Of a stretch of 16,405 nucleotides of DNA, positions 1-6,161 are shown in pieces; positions within the stretch are counted from its first letter, which is position 1, and every line of letters begins with the position of its first letter. The notes under the pieces are model-generated. The model did not search any database. It was not told the DNA's origin and saw only the letters and a program-made list of their open reading frames with translations. The translations under genes and the position numbers were made by a program. This stretch comes from Verrucomicrobia bacterium UBA1727. GTDB taxonomy: Bacteria > Verrucomicrobiota > Kiritimatiellia > RFP12 > UBA1067. The stretch covers positions 1 to 16,405 of the forward strand of contig DCIL01000076.1 in the NCBI GenBank assembly GCA_002315875.1. Reading direction: 5' to 3'.

Positions 1-36
1 TGCGGCGGTGGAGATGAGTGCGGCGGTGGAGATGCG
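1..36. repeat. 18-bp tandem repeat, two copies
   Basis: Units at 1-18 and 19-36 differ at one base (ending GAG versus GCG). The period is a multiple of three, so in frame 1 it encodes a Cys-Gly-rich hexapeptide twice. The array may extend to the left of the window. Confidence 0.6.
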
Positions 37-99
37 GGCATCGGACTTTCGATCGATGCGTTCGCAAGCCATGGCTATCGCCTCGTCGGTGCAACTTGA
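1..99 (+). CDS. C-terminal end of an unidentified protein (5' end outside window)
   Basis: Frame 1 is open from the window edge to a TGA at 97-99. The last 32 residues begin with two 6-residue units, CGGGDE and CGGGDA, and end in ASHGYRLVGAT. Codon choice (GGC, ATC, CTT, GCG, TTC, CGC, CTC, GTC) matches the confident genes downstream, which is the main reason to prefer this frame. I do not recognise the family. Frame 2 is also open to a stop near 119, and the minus strand has an ATG at 72 reading off the window edge, so the assignment is tentative. Confidence 0.35.
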   Translation, partial: CGGGDECGGGDAGIGLSIDAFASHGYRLVGAT

Positions 100-110
100 T
101 AAAGGAAAAA

Positions 111-180
111 GGGAATGAAGGGAAAAGGGAATGAAGGGAAAAGGGAATGAAGGGAAAAGGGAATGAAGGGAAAAGGGAAT
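111..180. repeat. 16-bp purine-rich tandem repeat, about 4.4 copies
   Basis: The unit GGGAATGAAGGGAAAA repeats perfectly at 111-126, 127-142, 143-158 and 159-174, with a partial fifth copy to 180. The + strand is almost pure purine apart from one T per unit. It lies just after the stop of the first partial gene and directly abuts the dispersed element that follows. The minus-strand reading (Phe/Pro/Ile/Ser-rich) is a by-product of the repeat, not a gene. Confidence 0.95.
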
Positions 181-182
181 GT

Positions 183-345
183 AACCCTCGGGGACAGACC
201 CTGCACGACCCTTGTAAATATTGGCTTTCGTGCGTGGAGCCGGGTTAGGGCCGGGCGTTTTGGGAAATCCGACCCTGGTGCAAGGGTTCTCACTTTTAGG
301 CAAAACCGAGAGTCTTGAAACTTCGGGGAAAGACCCCGAATGATA
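183..345 (-). repeat. Composite dispersed (REP-like) element, copy A
   Basis: Read on the minus strand, this stretch is bounded at each end by a GGGGTCTTTCCCC/GGGTCTGTCCCC core in the same orientation (about 328-340 and 190-203). Between them lies about 120 bp of non-coding sequence with a further ACCCT/AGGGT inverted pair. The 52 bp at 183-234 recur at 2023-2074 with three mismatches. The short core also recurs twice in tandem at 560-609 on the opposite strand. Such short palindromic cores scattered between genes resemble REP elements moved by RAYT transposases, but no RAYT gene is present here, so that link is an inference. Confidence 0.6.
322..340. repeat. Hairpin formed by a variant repeat core
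   Basis: TTCGGGG (322-328) and CCCCGAA (334-340) form a perfect 7-bp stem with a 5-nt loop (AAAGA). It is the most complete stem of the dispersed core family in the window and marks the right end of composite element A. No T-run follows on either strand, so it is not called a terminator. Confidence 0.6.
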
Positions 346-356
346 CACACGCTAAA

Positions 357-398
357 ATTCCGACACGTATTTGCAACTCTGCAAACACGTATCGGAAT
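357..398 (-). repeat. 42-bp near-perfect palindrome; possible structured RNA or terminator on the minus strand
   Basis: The arms 357-375 and 380-398 pair at 17 of 19 positions around the 4-nt loop ACTC at 376-379. The two exceptions (364/391 and 369/386) are A-C on the + strand, which become two G-U wobbles if the minus strand is transcribed. A minus-strand RNA would therefore fold into an unbroken 19-bp stem, and the minus-strand sequence just after it contains a short T-run (in AATTTTAGC). No minus-strand gene lies to the right, so its purpose is unknown. Confidence 0.6.
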
Positions 399-422
399 AC
401 GGAAAATCTAACCCTCCGCCAT

Positions 423-457
423 TCGTCACTCGTCACTCGTCACTCGTACTTCGTACT
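423..457. repeat. Heptamer tandem array (TCGTCAC x3, TCGTACT x2)
   Basis: Five contiguous 7-bp units: TCGTCAC at 423-429, 430-436 and 437-443, then TCGTACT at 444-450 and 451-457. It lies directly upstream of the possible promoter of the phosphoesterase gene. A 7-bp period is prone to slippage, so copy number may vary between strains. Confidence 0.9.
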
Positions 458-485
458 TCCCTCTATCCTCTGAATATGATATACT
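457..485 (+). promoter_or_regulatory. Possible extended -10 promoter for the phosphoesterase gene
   Basis: TATACT at 480-485 is preceded by TGA (477-479), giving an extended -10 pattern. The -35 position, 17 bp upstream (457-462, TTCCCT), is weak. If used, transcription would begin near 492 and the leader to the ATG at 626 would be about 130 nt long and would contain both tandem repeat cores at 560-609. Confidence 0.35.
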
Positions 486-559
486 TCCAACCAAAGAATA
501 GCGCATTGTAGCAACGAACGATGGTGAATCTGAACAGAAACCCAATGTTTTCAGGCCTC

Positions 560-609
560 ATGCGGGGTCTGTCCCCAAGGTTTTATGCGGGGTCTGTCCC
601 CAAGGTTTT
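560..609 (+). repeat. Two tandem 25-bp copies of the dispersed GGGGTCTGTCCCC element
   Basis: Identical units at 560-584 and 585-609, each beginning ATGCGGGGTCTGTCCCC and ending AAGGTTTT. They lie opposite in orientation to copies A and B. The core can fold as a GGGG/CCCC hairpin. The units occupy the 5' leader of the phosphoesterase gene and supply in-frame codons that falsely extend its open frame upstream. The following CTGCACGACC (610-619) also occurs in copies A and B. Confidence 0.85.
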
Positions 610-625
610 CTGCACGACCATGCAA

Positions 626-2014
626 ATGAACAGACGCGAGTTCCTTCTGTCGGTTGGGGCGTTCGGCCTTGCGGGCAGCAAAGTGTTCGCTGAGGCCGTT
701 GAGCTCGGTTATCCTGCCTATTGGGCGGCGCAGGTTGCGCGCGCGGCGGATAGCGTGAAGGCGAATGCAGCGGAATGTCCCTTTGGCTTCTGGTTCGTCA
801 CCGATCCGCATATGCCGAGCAACGCCCATCATTCCGGCGAAATTCTTGCAGCGCTCGGGCGCGCGACTTCGCTTAAGACCGTGCTTTGCGGCGGTGATAT
901 TCCCGAGGCGTTCGGCTCGCGTTTCCCGACGGACAAGGACTGCGTGGACAATTCGATTGCACTTTACCGCGAGAAGATTGTTTCCCCCATCGAGACGGCT
1001 GGACTTGATTTCCTTCCCGCCAAGGGCAATCACGATTTCACCGTGAAGCACGATCCGAAGACGAATTCAGGTTTTACCTATTCCGAGAAGGACGCCCGCG
1101 ATGTGTTGATGAAGATCATGAGCGCGGCGAAGTTCGTCACCAACGCGGCGGATCCGACGGCTTGCTATTACTATGTTGACGATGAGCGGGCGCGCTTCCG
1201 CGTGATTGTCGCGGACACGACCGACCGCAATTCGAAGACCCGCACCTTCTGGGCGGTGGAAAGCGGTGTCGGCGATGTTCAGCTGAAGTGGCTGGCAGAG
1301 AATGCGATCTCCACGATTCCCGACAGATGGAATGCCGTGGTGATGAACCATATTCCAATCGCGCAGGTCGTGGGCGGCGCGGCGGAAGCGAAGCTATTTT
1401 CGTCCTTCCGTGGACTCCTCGAGGCGTACAATCACCGCGGCAGATGGTCCGGTGCCGGCACTTCGCTTGACTTCTCGAAGGCGGCGGGGCGCATCGTGAT
1501 GAACCTTACGGGACACGAGCATGCCGAGCGCATGACTTACTTCAACGGACTTCTCCACCTCACCGAACCGTGCGACGCGGCGTACGGAGATTACATCGTA
1601 GGTTCGGTGCCGTGGTGCGAGAATCTGCCGCGCAAGAAGTCCGGCAGTCCATTCGAACACACTTTCGACGCGTTTCAGTTCGACTTTAAGCGCAATGTCA
1701 TAAGGGTGACGCGCGTTGGTGGCGGGGCGGACCGCGTCATCCATCTTGAGCCGATTGTGATGAAGAAGGGCGAGGGACGCCAAATCGTGCCGCAGTTCGT
1801 GAAGGGTGCGGACTTCTTCGGCGCTTATGATGGCGAGCGCTGCGGTTTCCGAGTAAACCCAAAGAACAAGTACACCTACTTTACTGAATATTTCAATGAG
1901 CATCTCAAGACAGGCGCGAAGGGCGCACTGCTGGCGTTGTCCCCAGGCGAGGGCATCGCGCTCGCGCGCAATGCTGGCGGCGAAAAAGAGCTTTGGCCGG
2001 TCAAGATAGTTTAA
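626..2014 (+). CDS. Secreted calcineurin-like metallophosphoesterase, Tat-type signal
   Basis: A 462-aa protein from the ATG at 626. The N-terminus MNRREFLLSVGAFGLAG has a twin-arginine motif and hydrophobic core, so export is expected. The five metallophosphoesterase blocks appear in order: DPH (residues 60-62), GGD (89-91), GNHD (134-137), NH (241-242) and GHEH (296-299). These are the two-metal ligands of the family, so it should hydrolyse a phosphomonoester or diester in the periplasm or outside; the substrate is unknown. The open frame extends to an ATG at 521, but residues encoded by 560-609 are translated repeat, so the start at 626 (or 620, in frame) is preferred; neither has a clear Shine-Dalgarno sequence. 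It is a single-gene unit flanked by direct copies of the dispersed element. Confidence 0.85.
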   Translation: MNRREFLLSVGAFGLAGSKVFAEAVELGYPAYWAAQVARAADSVKANAAECPFGFWFVTDPHMPSNAHHSGEILAALGRATSLKTVLCGGDIPEAFGSRFPTDKDCVDNSIALYREKIVSPIETAGLDFLPAKGNHDFTVKHDPKTNSGFTYSEKDARDVLMKIMSAAKFVTNAADPTACYYYVDDERARFRVIVADTTDRNSKTRTFWAVESGVGDVQLKWLAENAISTIPDRWNAVVMNHIPIAQVVGGAAEAKLFSSFRGLLEAYNHRGRWSGAGTSLDFSKAAGRIVMNLTGHEHAERMTYFNGLLHLTEPCDAAYGDYIVGSVPWCENLPRKKSGSPFEHTFDAFQFDFKRNVIRVTRVGGGADRVIHLEPIVMKKGEGRQIVPQFVKGADFFGAYDGERCGFRVNPKNKYTYFTEYFNEHLKTGAKGALLALSPGEGIALARNAGGEKELWPVKIV

Positions 2015-2022
2015 GCGTAATA

Positions 2023-2074
2023 AACCTCCGGGGACAGACCCTGCACGACCCTTGAAAATATTGGCTTTCGTGCG
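2023..2074 (-). repeat. Dispersed element, copy B (direct repeat of 183-234)
   Basis: Aligns with 183-234 at a constant offset of 1840 bp, with mismatches only at 2027, 2028 and 2055. It begins 9 bp after the phosphoesterase stop. Unlike copy A, the right part of the composite element (235-345) is absent; sequence similarity ends at about 2074. Confidence 0.9.
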
Positions 2075-2089
2075 CGCTGCCAGGGGTGT

Positions 2090-2110
2090 CGCCTTCGCAA
2101 GGCGTTTGCG
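2090..2110. other. Overlapping small inverted repeats
   Basis: CGCCTT and AAGGCG (2090-2104) form a 6-bp stem with a 3-nt loop, and CGCAA/TTGCG (2096-2110) offers an alternative stem. There is no T-run on the + strand, so this is a weak candidate for the 3' end of the phosphoesterase transcript and may only be part of the repeat remnant. Confidence 0.3.
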
Positions 2111-2132
2111 AAAAATCTGGTGGCTGTGGTGC

Positions 2133-2161
2133 TTGTGCAGGCAATTTGTAAAGTGTATAAT
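2133..2161 (+). promoter_or_regulatory. Sigma70-type promoter for the propeller protein-fucosidase operon
   Basis: TTGTGC at 2133-2138, a 17-bp spacer, then a perfect TATAAT at 2156-2161. Transcription would start near 2168, about 22 nt before the ATG at 2190. AAGGAT (2174-2179) in that leader serves as the Shine-Dalgarno sequence. No operator-like palindrome overlaps it that I can see. Confidence 0.65.
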
Positions 2162-2189
2162 ACTGTCACGGCTTAAGGATGAAAATTGT

Positions 2190-4394
2190 ATGAAACGTTT
2201 GATTGCATGTGTTGTCTTTAATTCCTTGTTGTTCACTACGCTGGCGGCGGTGAATCCGGCGATTGACCGGTTGACGGAGCTGCCGTCCGACTTGTCCGAA
2301 TGGCGCAGTGTCGGTCCCGGCGGCGGCGGATGGATTCAGTCCATCAAGTGGAGCTCTCACTTCAAGGATCGACTTTATCTCGGCTGCGATGTCGGCGGTT
2401 TTTACTGGACGGACGATTTCGGCAAGACCTGGACGATGAGCAACAACGGCCTTACCTGTCTCTACATTCAGGACATCGTCGAGCATCCGACGAATCCCGA
2501 CATCATCCTCCTATCGACACCGGGCGGCATCATGAAGAGCGTGGACCGCGGGCGCAACTGGGTGGAGAAACGCAAGGGACTTCCGCCGATCAATCTTCAT
2601 GCCTTCCCGGTTTCGATCTCGAAGATCGTGTTTCGTCCCGGCGCCCCCGACACCCTCTACGCTATCGTCGGACAGCCGCGAATGCTCAAGAAGGGGAATT
2701 GCGGCACCATCTACCGGTCCCGCGACTGCGGCGAGAGTTGGGAGTCGATCGTGAAGTCGGGACTCCCCAAGAATCTCAACATCTTCGATATCTCCATCAA
2801 TCACGATAAGCCCGATGAGATGCTGATCTGTTCGCCGATCGGCGTCTTCGTCTCAAATGACGGCGGTGAGAACTGGAAGCCGTCCAACGAGGGACTTCCA
2901 GCGCACCTCCGCACGCTTCATCTTGCGCGCGCGAAGACCGATTCGCAGACCGTCTATGTGACGCTCCGTCAGAAGGGCGGCGAGAAGGTGTGGTCTGCAG
3001 GTGTCTATGTCAGTCATGACGGCGGACGCAGCTGGAGCGCGCGCAATAACGGACTTCCCCAGCACGCGGGGCGTCCCGAAGCTGGTGACAACCTCAGTTC
3101 CTGGACGAAGCGTCTTTGCGTTTCCGCCAAGGATCCTAATCGCGTTTTCACCGGTGGCGCGAGTTGGGTGAACACCGGGGTGTTTTCCACCTCGGACGGC
3201 GGTGCCAATTGGAAGCAGTGCTGCAAAAAGGGATTCGATCGCGGCTGGATCACCTTCTGGGGACCGGTGGCGGACTGCCTGACGGAGTCCGAACTCGATC
3301 CCGACCGCATTGCCTTCGGCACTTCGGGAATGGTCTACATCTCCATGAACGGCGGCGAGAGTTGGAAGCAGGCGTATTCCACCGAACTTGAAGACGGACG
3401 CATCCGCGGCACGGGACTCGAGGTCACCTGTCTTCACAGCATCACGCCTTCGCGGCATCAGCGCGGCAAGTTCTTTCTCGGCTACTACGACATCGGCCTT
3501 ATGATTACCGAGGACGACGGACGGACGATGCGCAGGTGTCTCAAGGGCATTCCGGGCAAGTATGATAATTCCTGCTTTACCGTTACCGAGGCGCCGGACA
3601 ATCCCAACCTCGTCTGGGGTTCGTTCGGCAGCTGGGGCACGGACAGCGGTATCATCGCGAAGTCGACGGACGGCGGCAGGACTTGGACGAGCTGCACCAA
3701 TACGCCGGGCGCTCACTTTGACGCCGCCACGCGGAAGATCGCGGTCTTCGGATCGAATGGGAATTACCGGCTCCTTTACGGAAGCAAGCACGGACTTGTC
3801 ATGTCCAAGGACGGTGGCGAGAGCTTCGAGCTCGTGTCCACCAATGTCTTTCCGAAGGCGAATCTCGTAAATAAGATCGCGGTTGAGGGCGACCGCATCT
3901 ATGCGGCAACTCGTGCGACGGCGACGGAGGGCTGTCAGGTTTATCTCAGGGAGAAGGGCGAGAAGGAATGGAGGAATCTCACCAAGAAACTCGATCTCGG
4001 CACCATTCAAGGCATTGACGTCAAGGGAAATACGGTGCTGGTGGCGTGCCGTCAGCACTACATCCATAAGCTCGGCAAGCGTTTCCATGGCGGGGCGTTC
4101 GTCTCGTTGGACGGCGGCAAGTCGTGGAAGCATGTGGTAAAGGATCACTATACGGTCGCGCCGCATGTTTCCGAGTCCGGACTCTACGTCGGTCTTGGCG
4201 ATGCGCCGTATCACGATCACTGCATGGGTGGCGGCACGCTGCGCTCGACCGACAATGGAGTTACCTGGCGTCGCCTTGAAGGTAAGGGGCTTGCAAGTAC
4301 GCTTACGAGCGTGATCGCGACAGATCCCTTCGCGCCCAACCGCATCTGGGTCGGTACCGGCGGCAATTCCGTTTTCGTTTCCGAAGTAAAGTAA
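2190..4394 (+). CDS. Secreted Asp-box (BNR) beta-propeller protein, sortilin/GH74-like
   Basis: A 734-aa protein. The frame is open back to 2052, but the ATG at 2190 follows a promoter and AAGGAT ribosome site and starts a clear signal peptide (MKRLIACVVFNSLLFTTLAA). About twelve Asp-box motifs of the form S-x-D-x-G-x-x-W run through it, for example WTDDFGKTW (73-81), SNDGGENW (222-229), SHDGGRSW (275-282), STDGGRTW (492-499) and SLDGGKSW (639-646). These mark a seven-bladed or tandem propeller. The opening GPGGGG...CDVGGFYW (42-73) and the later YDIGL (433-437) recall the two Asp-bearing regions of GH74 xyloglucanases, but I cannot confirm catalytic residues. It may bind or cleave a glycan outside the cell. 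It shares an operon with the fucosidase 11 bp downstream. Function beyond the fold is uncertain. Confidence 0.75.
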   Translation: MKRLIACVVFNSLLFTTLAAVNPAIDRLTELPSDLSEWRSVGPGGGGWIQSIKWSSHFKDRLYLGCDVGGFYWTDDFGKTWTMSNNGLTCLYIQDIVEHPTNPDIILLSTPGGIMKSVDRGRNWVEKRKGLPPINLHAFPVSISKIVFRPGAPDTLYAIVGQPRMLKKGNCGTIYRSRDCGESWESIVKSGLPKNLNIFDISINHDKPDEMLICSPIGVFVSNDGGENWKPSNEGLPAHLRTLHLARAKTDSQTVYVTLRQKGGEKVWSAGVYVSHDGGRSWSARNNGLPQHAGRPEAGDNLSSWTKRLCVSAKDPNRVFTGGASWVNTGVFSTSDGGANWKQCCKKGFDRGWITFWGPVADCLTESELDPDRIAFGTSGMVYISMNGGESWKQAYSTELEDGRIRGTGLEVTCLHSITPSRHQRGKFFLGYYDIGLMITEDDGRTMRRCLKGIPGKYDNSCFTVTEAPDNPNLVWGSFGSWGTDSGIIAKSTDGGRTWTSCTNTPGAHFDAATRKIAVFGSNGNYRLLYGSKHGLVMSKDGGESFELVSTNVFPKANLVNKIAVEGDRIYAATRATATEGCQVYLREKGEKEWRNLTKKLDLGTIQGIDVKGNTVLVACRQHYIHKLGKRFHGGAFVSLDGGKSWKHVVKDHYTVAPHVSESGLYVGLGDAPYHDHCMGGGTLRSTDNGVTWRRLEGKGLASTLTSVIATDPFAPNRIWVGTGGNSVFVSEVK

Positions 4395-4405
4395 GGAAGT
4401 AATTT

Positions 4406-6115
4406 ATGGATAAGACGATTTTCTTAGGTGCGTTGGGAGTGGTGGTATTTTCCTTTCCTGCAATTGCGGACACCAATTCGGTTCTTGCGCCGGCGGACGA
4501 ACTTTCGAAAAGCAAGGTCTCTACCGCGATTCCAGAAGCTCCGAAAGCATATCGCCGTCCGGCGGACTGGAAGCCCACCGCACCGTATCCGAAGACGCTC
4601 ACTGAAATCTCGCGTGATTATTCCGCCGCCACGATGTTGCGTGCGCAGCGTCAGATGAAGAAGGTTAACGCCGTCAATCGGGCGGGACGCTACTCGGCCA
4701 CTGGTGCAGGCATGGACAAGCATAAGTGTCCCGAATGGTTCATCGACGCCAAGCTCGGCATGTTCGTGGACTGGGGCCTTTATTCCATTGCAGCGTATTC
4801 GCCTTACAAGAAGGGGGCGCGTCTCTATCCGGATTGGTACGAATACAAGTCGCGTCCCGAATACACCGCCGGCGACAGCGCGGCGGAATATCATAAGAAG
4901 AACTGGGGCGAGGATTTCAAGCCCGATCATTTCATCGGACTTTTTCGCGGCGACAAGTTCGATGCTGCGAAGATGATGAAGACCTTCCGCAGGTGTGGCG
5001 CGAAGTACGTCGTGCCGTTTCTCAAGCATCATTCCGGATTCTGCCTTTGGGATTCGTCTTATACCTTCAGGGATACGGTGGATAGTCCCGCGAAGCGCGA
5101 CTTCGCCCGCGAGATGTGCGATGCGGCGCGGGCCGAGGGACTCAAGTTCGGCATCTACACTTCGCAGGCGGACGAATGGGAGTATCCGATTCTGCAGGCG
5201 GACGGCTCGATCGAGATGAAGCACTGGGGCGGTAAGATGTCCCCGCTCACGCCCGATATGGAGACGAAGGCGTCCGGCAAGATCGCCGTTCGTGATTTTG
5301 TCTATGACTATATCGTGCCGCAGACGACCGAGTTTATCGACAAGTACGATCCCGATCTTCTCTGGTACGATGCGGACTGGGCAACGCGGGCGACGGAAAA
5401 CGGATCGTACGATATCACCGCCTATCTTTACAATCGGGCGGAGGGACGCAAGGAGGTCTGTTGCAATGACCGATACGGCAAGCTCGATCCCGCGGTGGAG
5501 GCGGCGTTTCGGCGCAAGGGAATCAAGACGATCGGATGTCGGACGGTCCGCGGCGATTTCTTCACGGACGAGTGGGGGGATACGGCCGAGAACATCGATC
5601 CTAAGAAGTGGCATCCGTGGGAATCGTGTTCGGGCATTTCCCGTGCTTACGGCAACCATTGGATGGAAGAGCTTGATCCTTCGATGGTGATGTCGGATAA
5701 GGAGTTCATCTGTCATTTCACCACCATCGTCGCCCGCGGCGGCAATCTGCTTCTGCTTGTCAACCTTGATGCGCAAGGAGCGATTCCGAAGGTGCAGGAA
5801 GAGCGTCTCCTTTCGATCGGCAGCTGGCTCGAGAAGAACGGTGAGGCCATCTACGGAACGCGCATCATCGCCCCGTATTCAACGCCTGCGATTGACTACA
5901 CGCGCTCGAAGGACGGCAAGTCGGTCTACGCGATCGTCAAGAAGCCGTCCCGTCAGCTTAAACTCGAGTGCGAGCTACCCAAGGACTCAACGATTCGGCT
6001 GCTCGGTTCGTCCGACTCGCTCCCTTGTCGCCGCGAGGCCAATCGCGTCATCGTCGAACTTCCCGAGGAGCTCGTTTCCTCGTCGCTGCCTTTTGTCCTC
6101 GTCTGTAAATTATGA
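4406..6115 (+). CDS. Secreted alpha-L-fucosidase, GH29 family
   Basis: A 569-aa protein with a signal peptide (cleavage likely after PAIA, residue 21). It would release L-fucose from extracellular glycans by the retaining mechanism. GH29 landmarks: LGMFVDWGLYS (117-127), KHHSGFCLWDSSYT (207-220, the substrate-binding His pair) and LLWYDADW (318-325), with D322 in the nucleophile position, then VARGGNLLLLVNLDAQG (442-458). Two usual fucose-contacting positions differ: the family's HWG is DWG here (D122) and EWY is DWY (D143). An acid/base residue cannot be fixed by eye. The start has a strong AAGGAAG (4393-4399) overlapping the previous stop, so it is co-translated with the propeller protein. 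The combination suggests fucosylated glycan breakdown (mucin, fucoidan or xyloglucan); which one is not decidable. Confidence 0.85.
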   Translation: MDKTIFLGALGVVVFSFPAIADTNSVLAPADELSKSKVSTAIPEAPKAYRRPADWKPTAPYPKTLTEISRDYSAATMLRAQRQMKKVNAVNRAGRYSATGAGMDKHKCPEWFIDAKLGMFVDWGLYSIAAYSPYKKGARLYPDWYEYKSRPEYTAGDSAAEYHKKNWGEDFKPDHFIGLFRGDKFDAAKMMKTFRRCGAKYVVPFLKHHSGFCLWDSSYTFRDTVDSPAKRDFAREMCDAARAEGLKFGIYTSQADEWEYPILQADGSIEMKHWGGKMSPLTPDMETKASGKIAVRDFVYDYIVPQTTEFIDKYDPDLLWYDADWATRATENGSYDITAYLYNRAEGRKEVCCNDRYGKLDPAVEAAFRRKGIKTIGCRTVRGDFFTDEWGDTAENIDPKKWHPWESCSGISRAYGNHWMEELDPSMVMSDKEFICHFTTIVARGGNLLLLVNLDAQGAIPKVQEERLLSIGSWLEKNGEAIYGTRIIAPYSTPAIDYTRSKDGKSVYAIVKKPSRQLKLECELPKDSTIRLLGSSDSLPCRREANRVIVELPEELVSSSLPFVLVCKL

Positions 6116-6121
6116 TATAAT
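6093..6121 (+). promoter_or_regulatory. Extended -10 promoter for the large surface-protein gene
   Basis: TTGTCC at 6093-6098, a 17-bp spacer and a perfect TATAAT at 6116-6121 preceded by TGA (6113-6115), giving an extended -10. The -35 lies inside the last codons of the fucosidase gene. Transcription would start near 6128, leaving a leader of about 34 nt to the ATG at 6162; the ribosome site there is weak (GATGAG). Confidence 0.65.
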
Positions 6122-6161
6122 ACGTCCGTTTTGATTTTAGGCCAATGATGAGATAATCGAT

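Noticed and set aside
75..350. Minus-strand 91-aa open frame over the repeats
   Set aside because: Its content is translated 16-bp repeat and dispersed element sequence (RGLSPK, QGLSPR, Phe/Pro repeats); no independent support for a gene.
111..457. CRISPR array
   Set aside because: Repeats of 16 and 7 bp are contiguous with no spacers, and no cas genes are present.
183..2074. Insertion sequence or composite transposon around the phosphoesterase
   Set aside because: Direct repeats flank the gene, but there is no transposase, no terminal inverted repeats and no target-site duplication visible; recorded as a dispersed element family instead.
2052..2189. N-terminal extension of the propeller protein to ATG 2052
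   Set aside because: It would start inside repeat copy B, cross the promoter at 2133-2161 and put 46 residues before a clear signal peptide.
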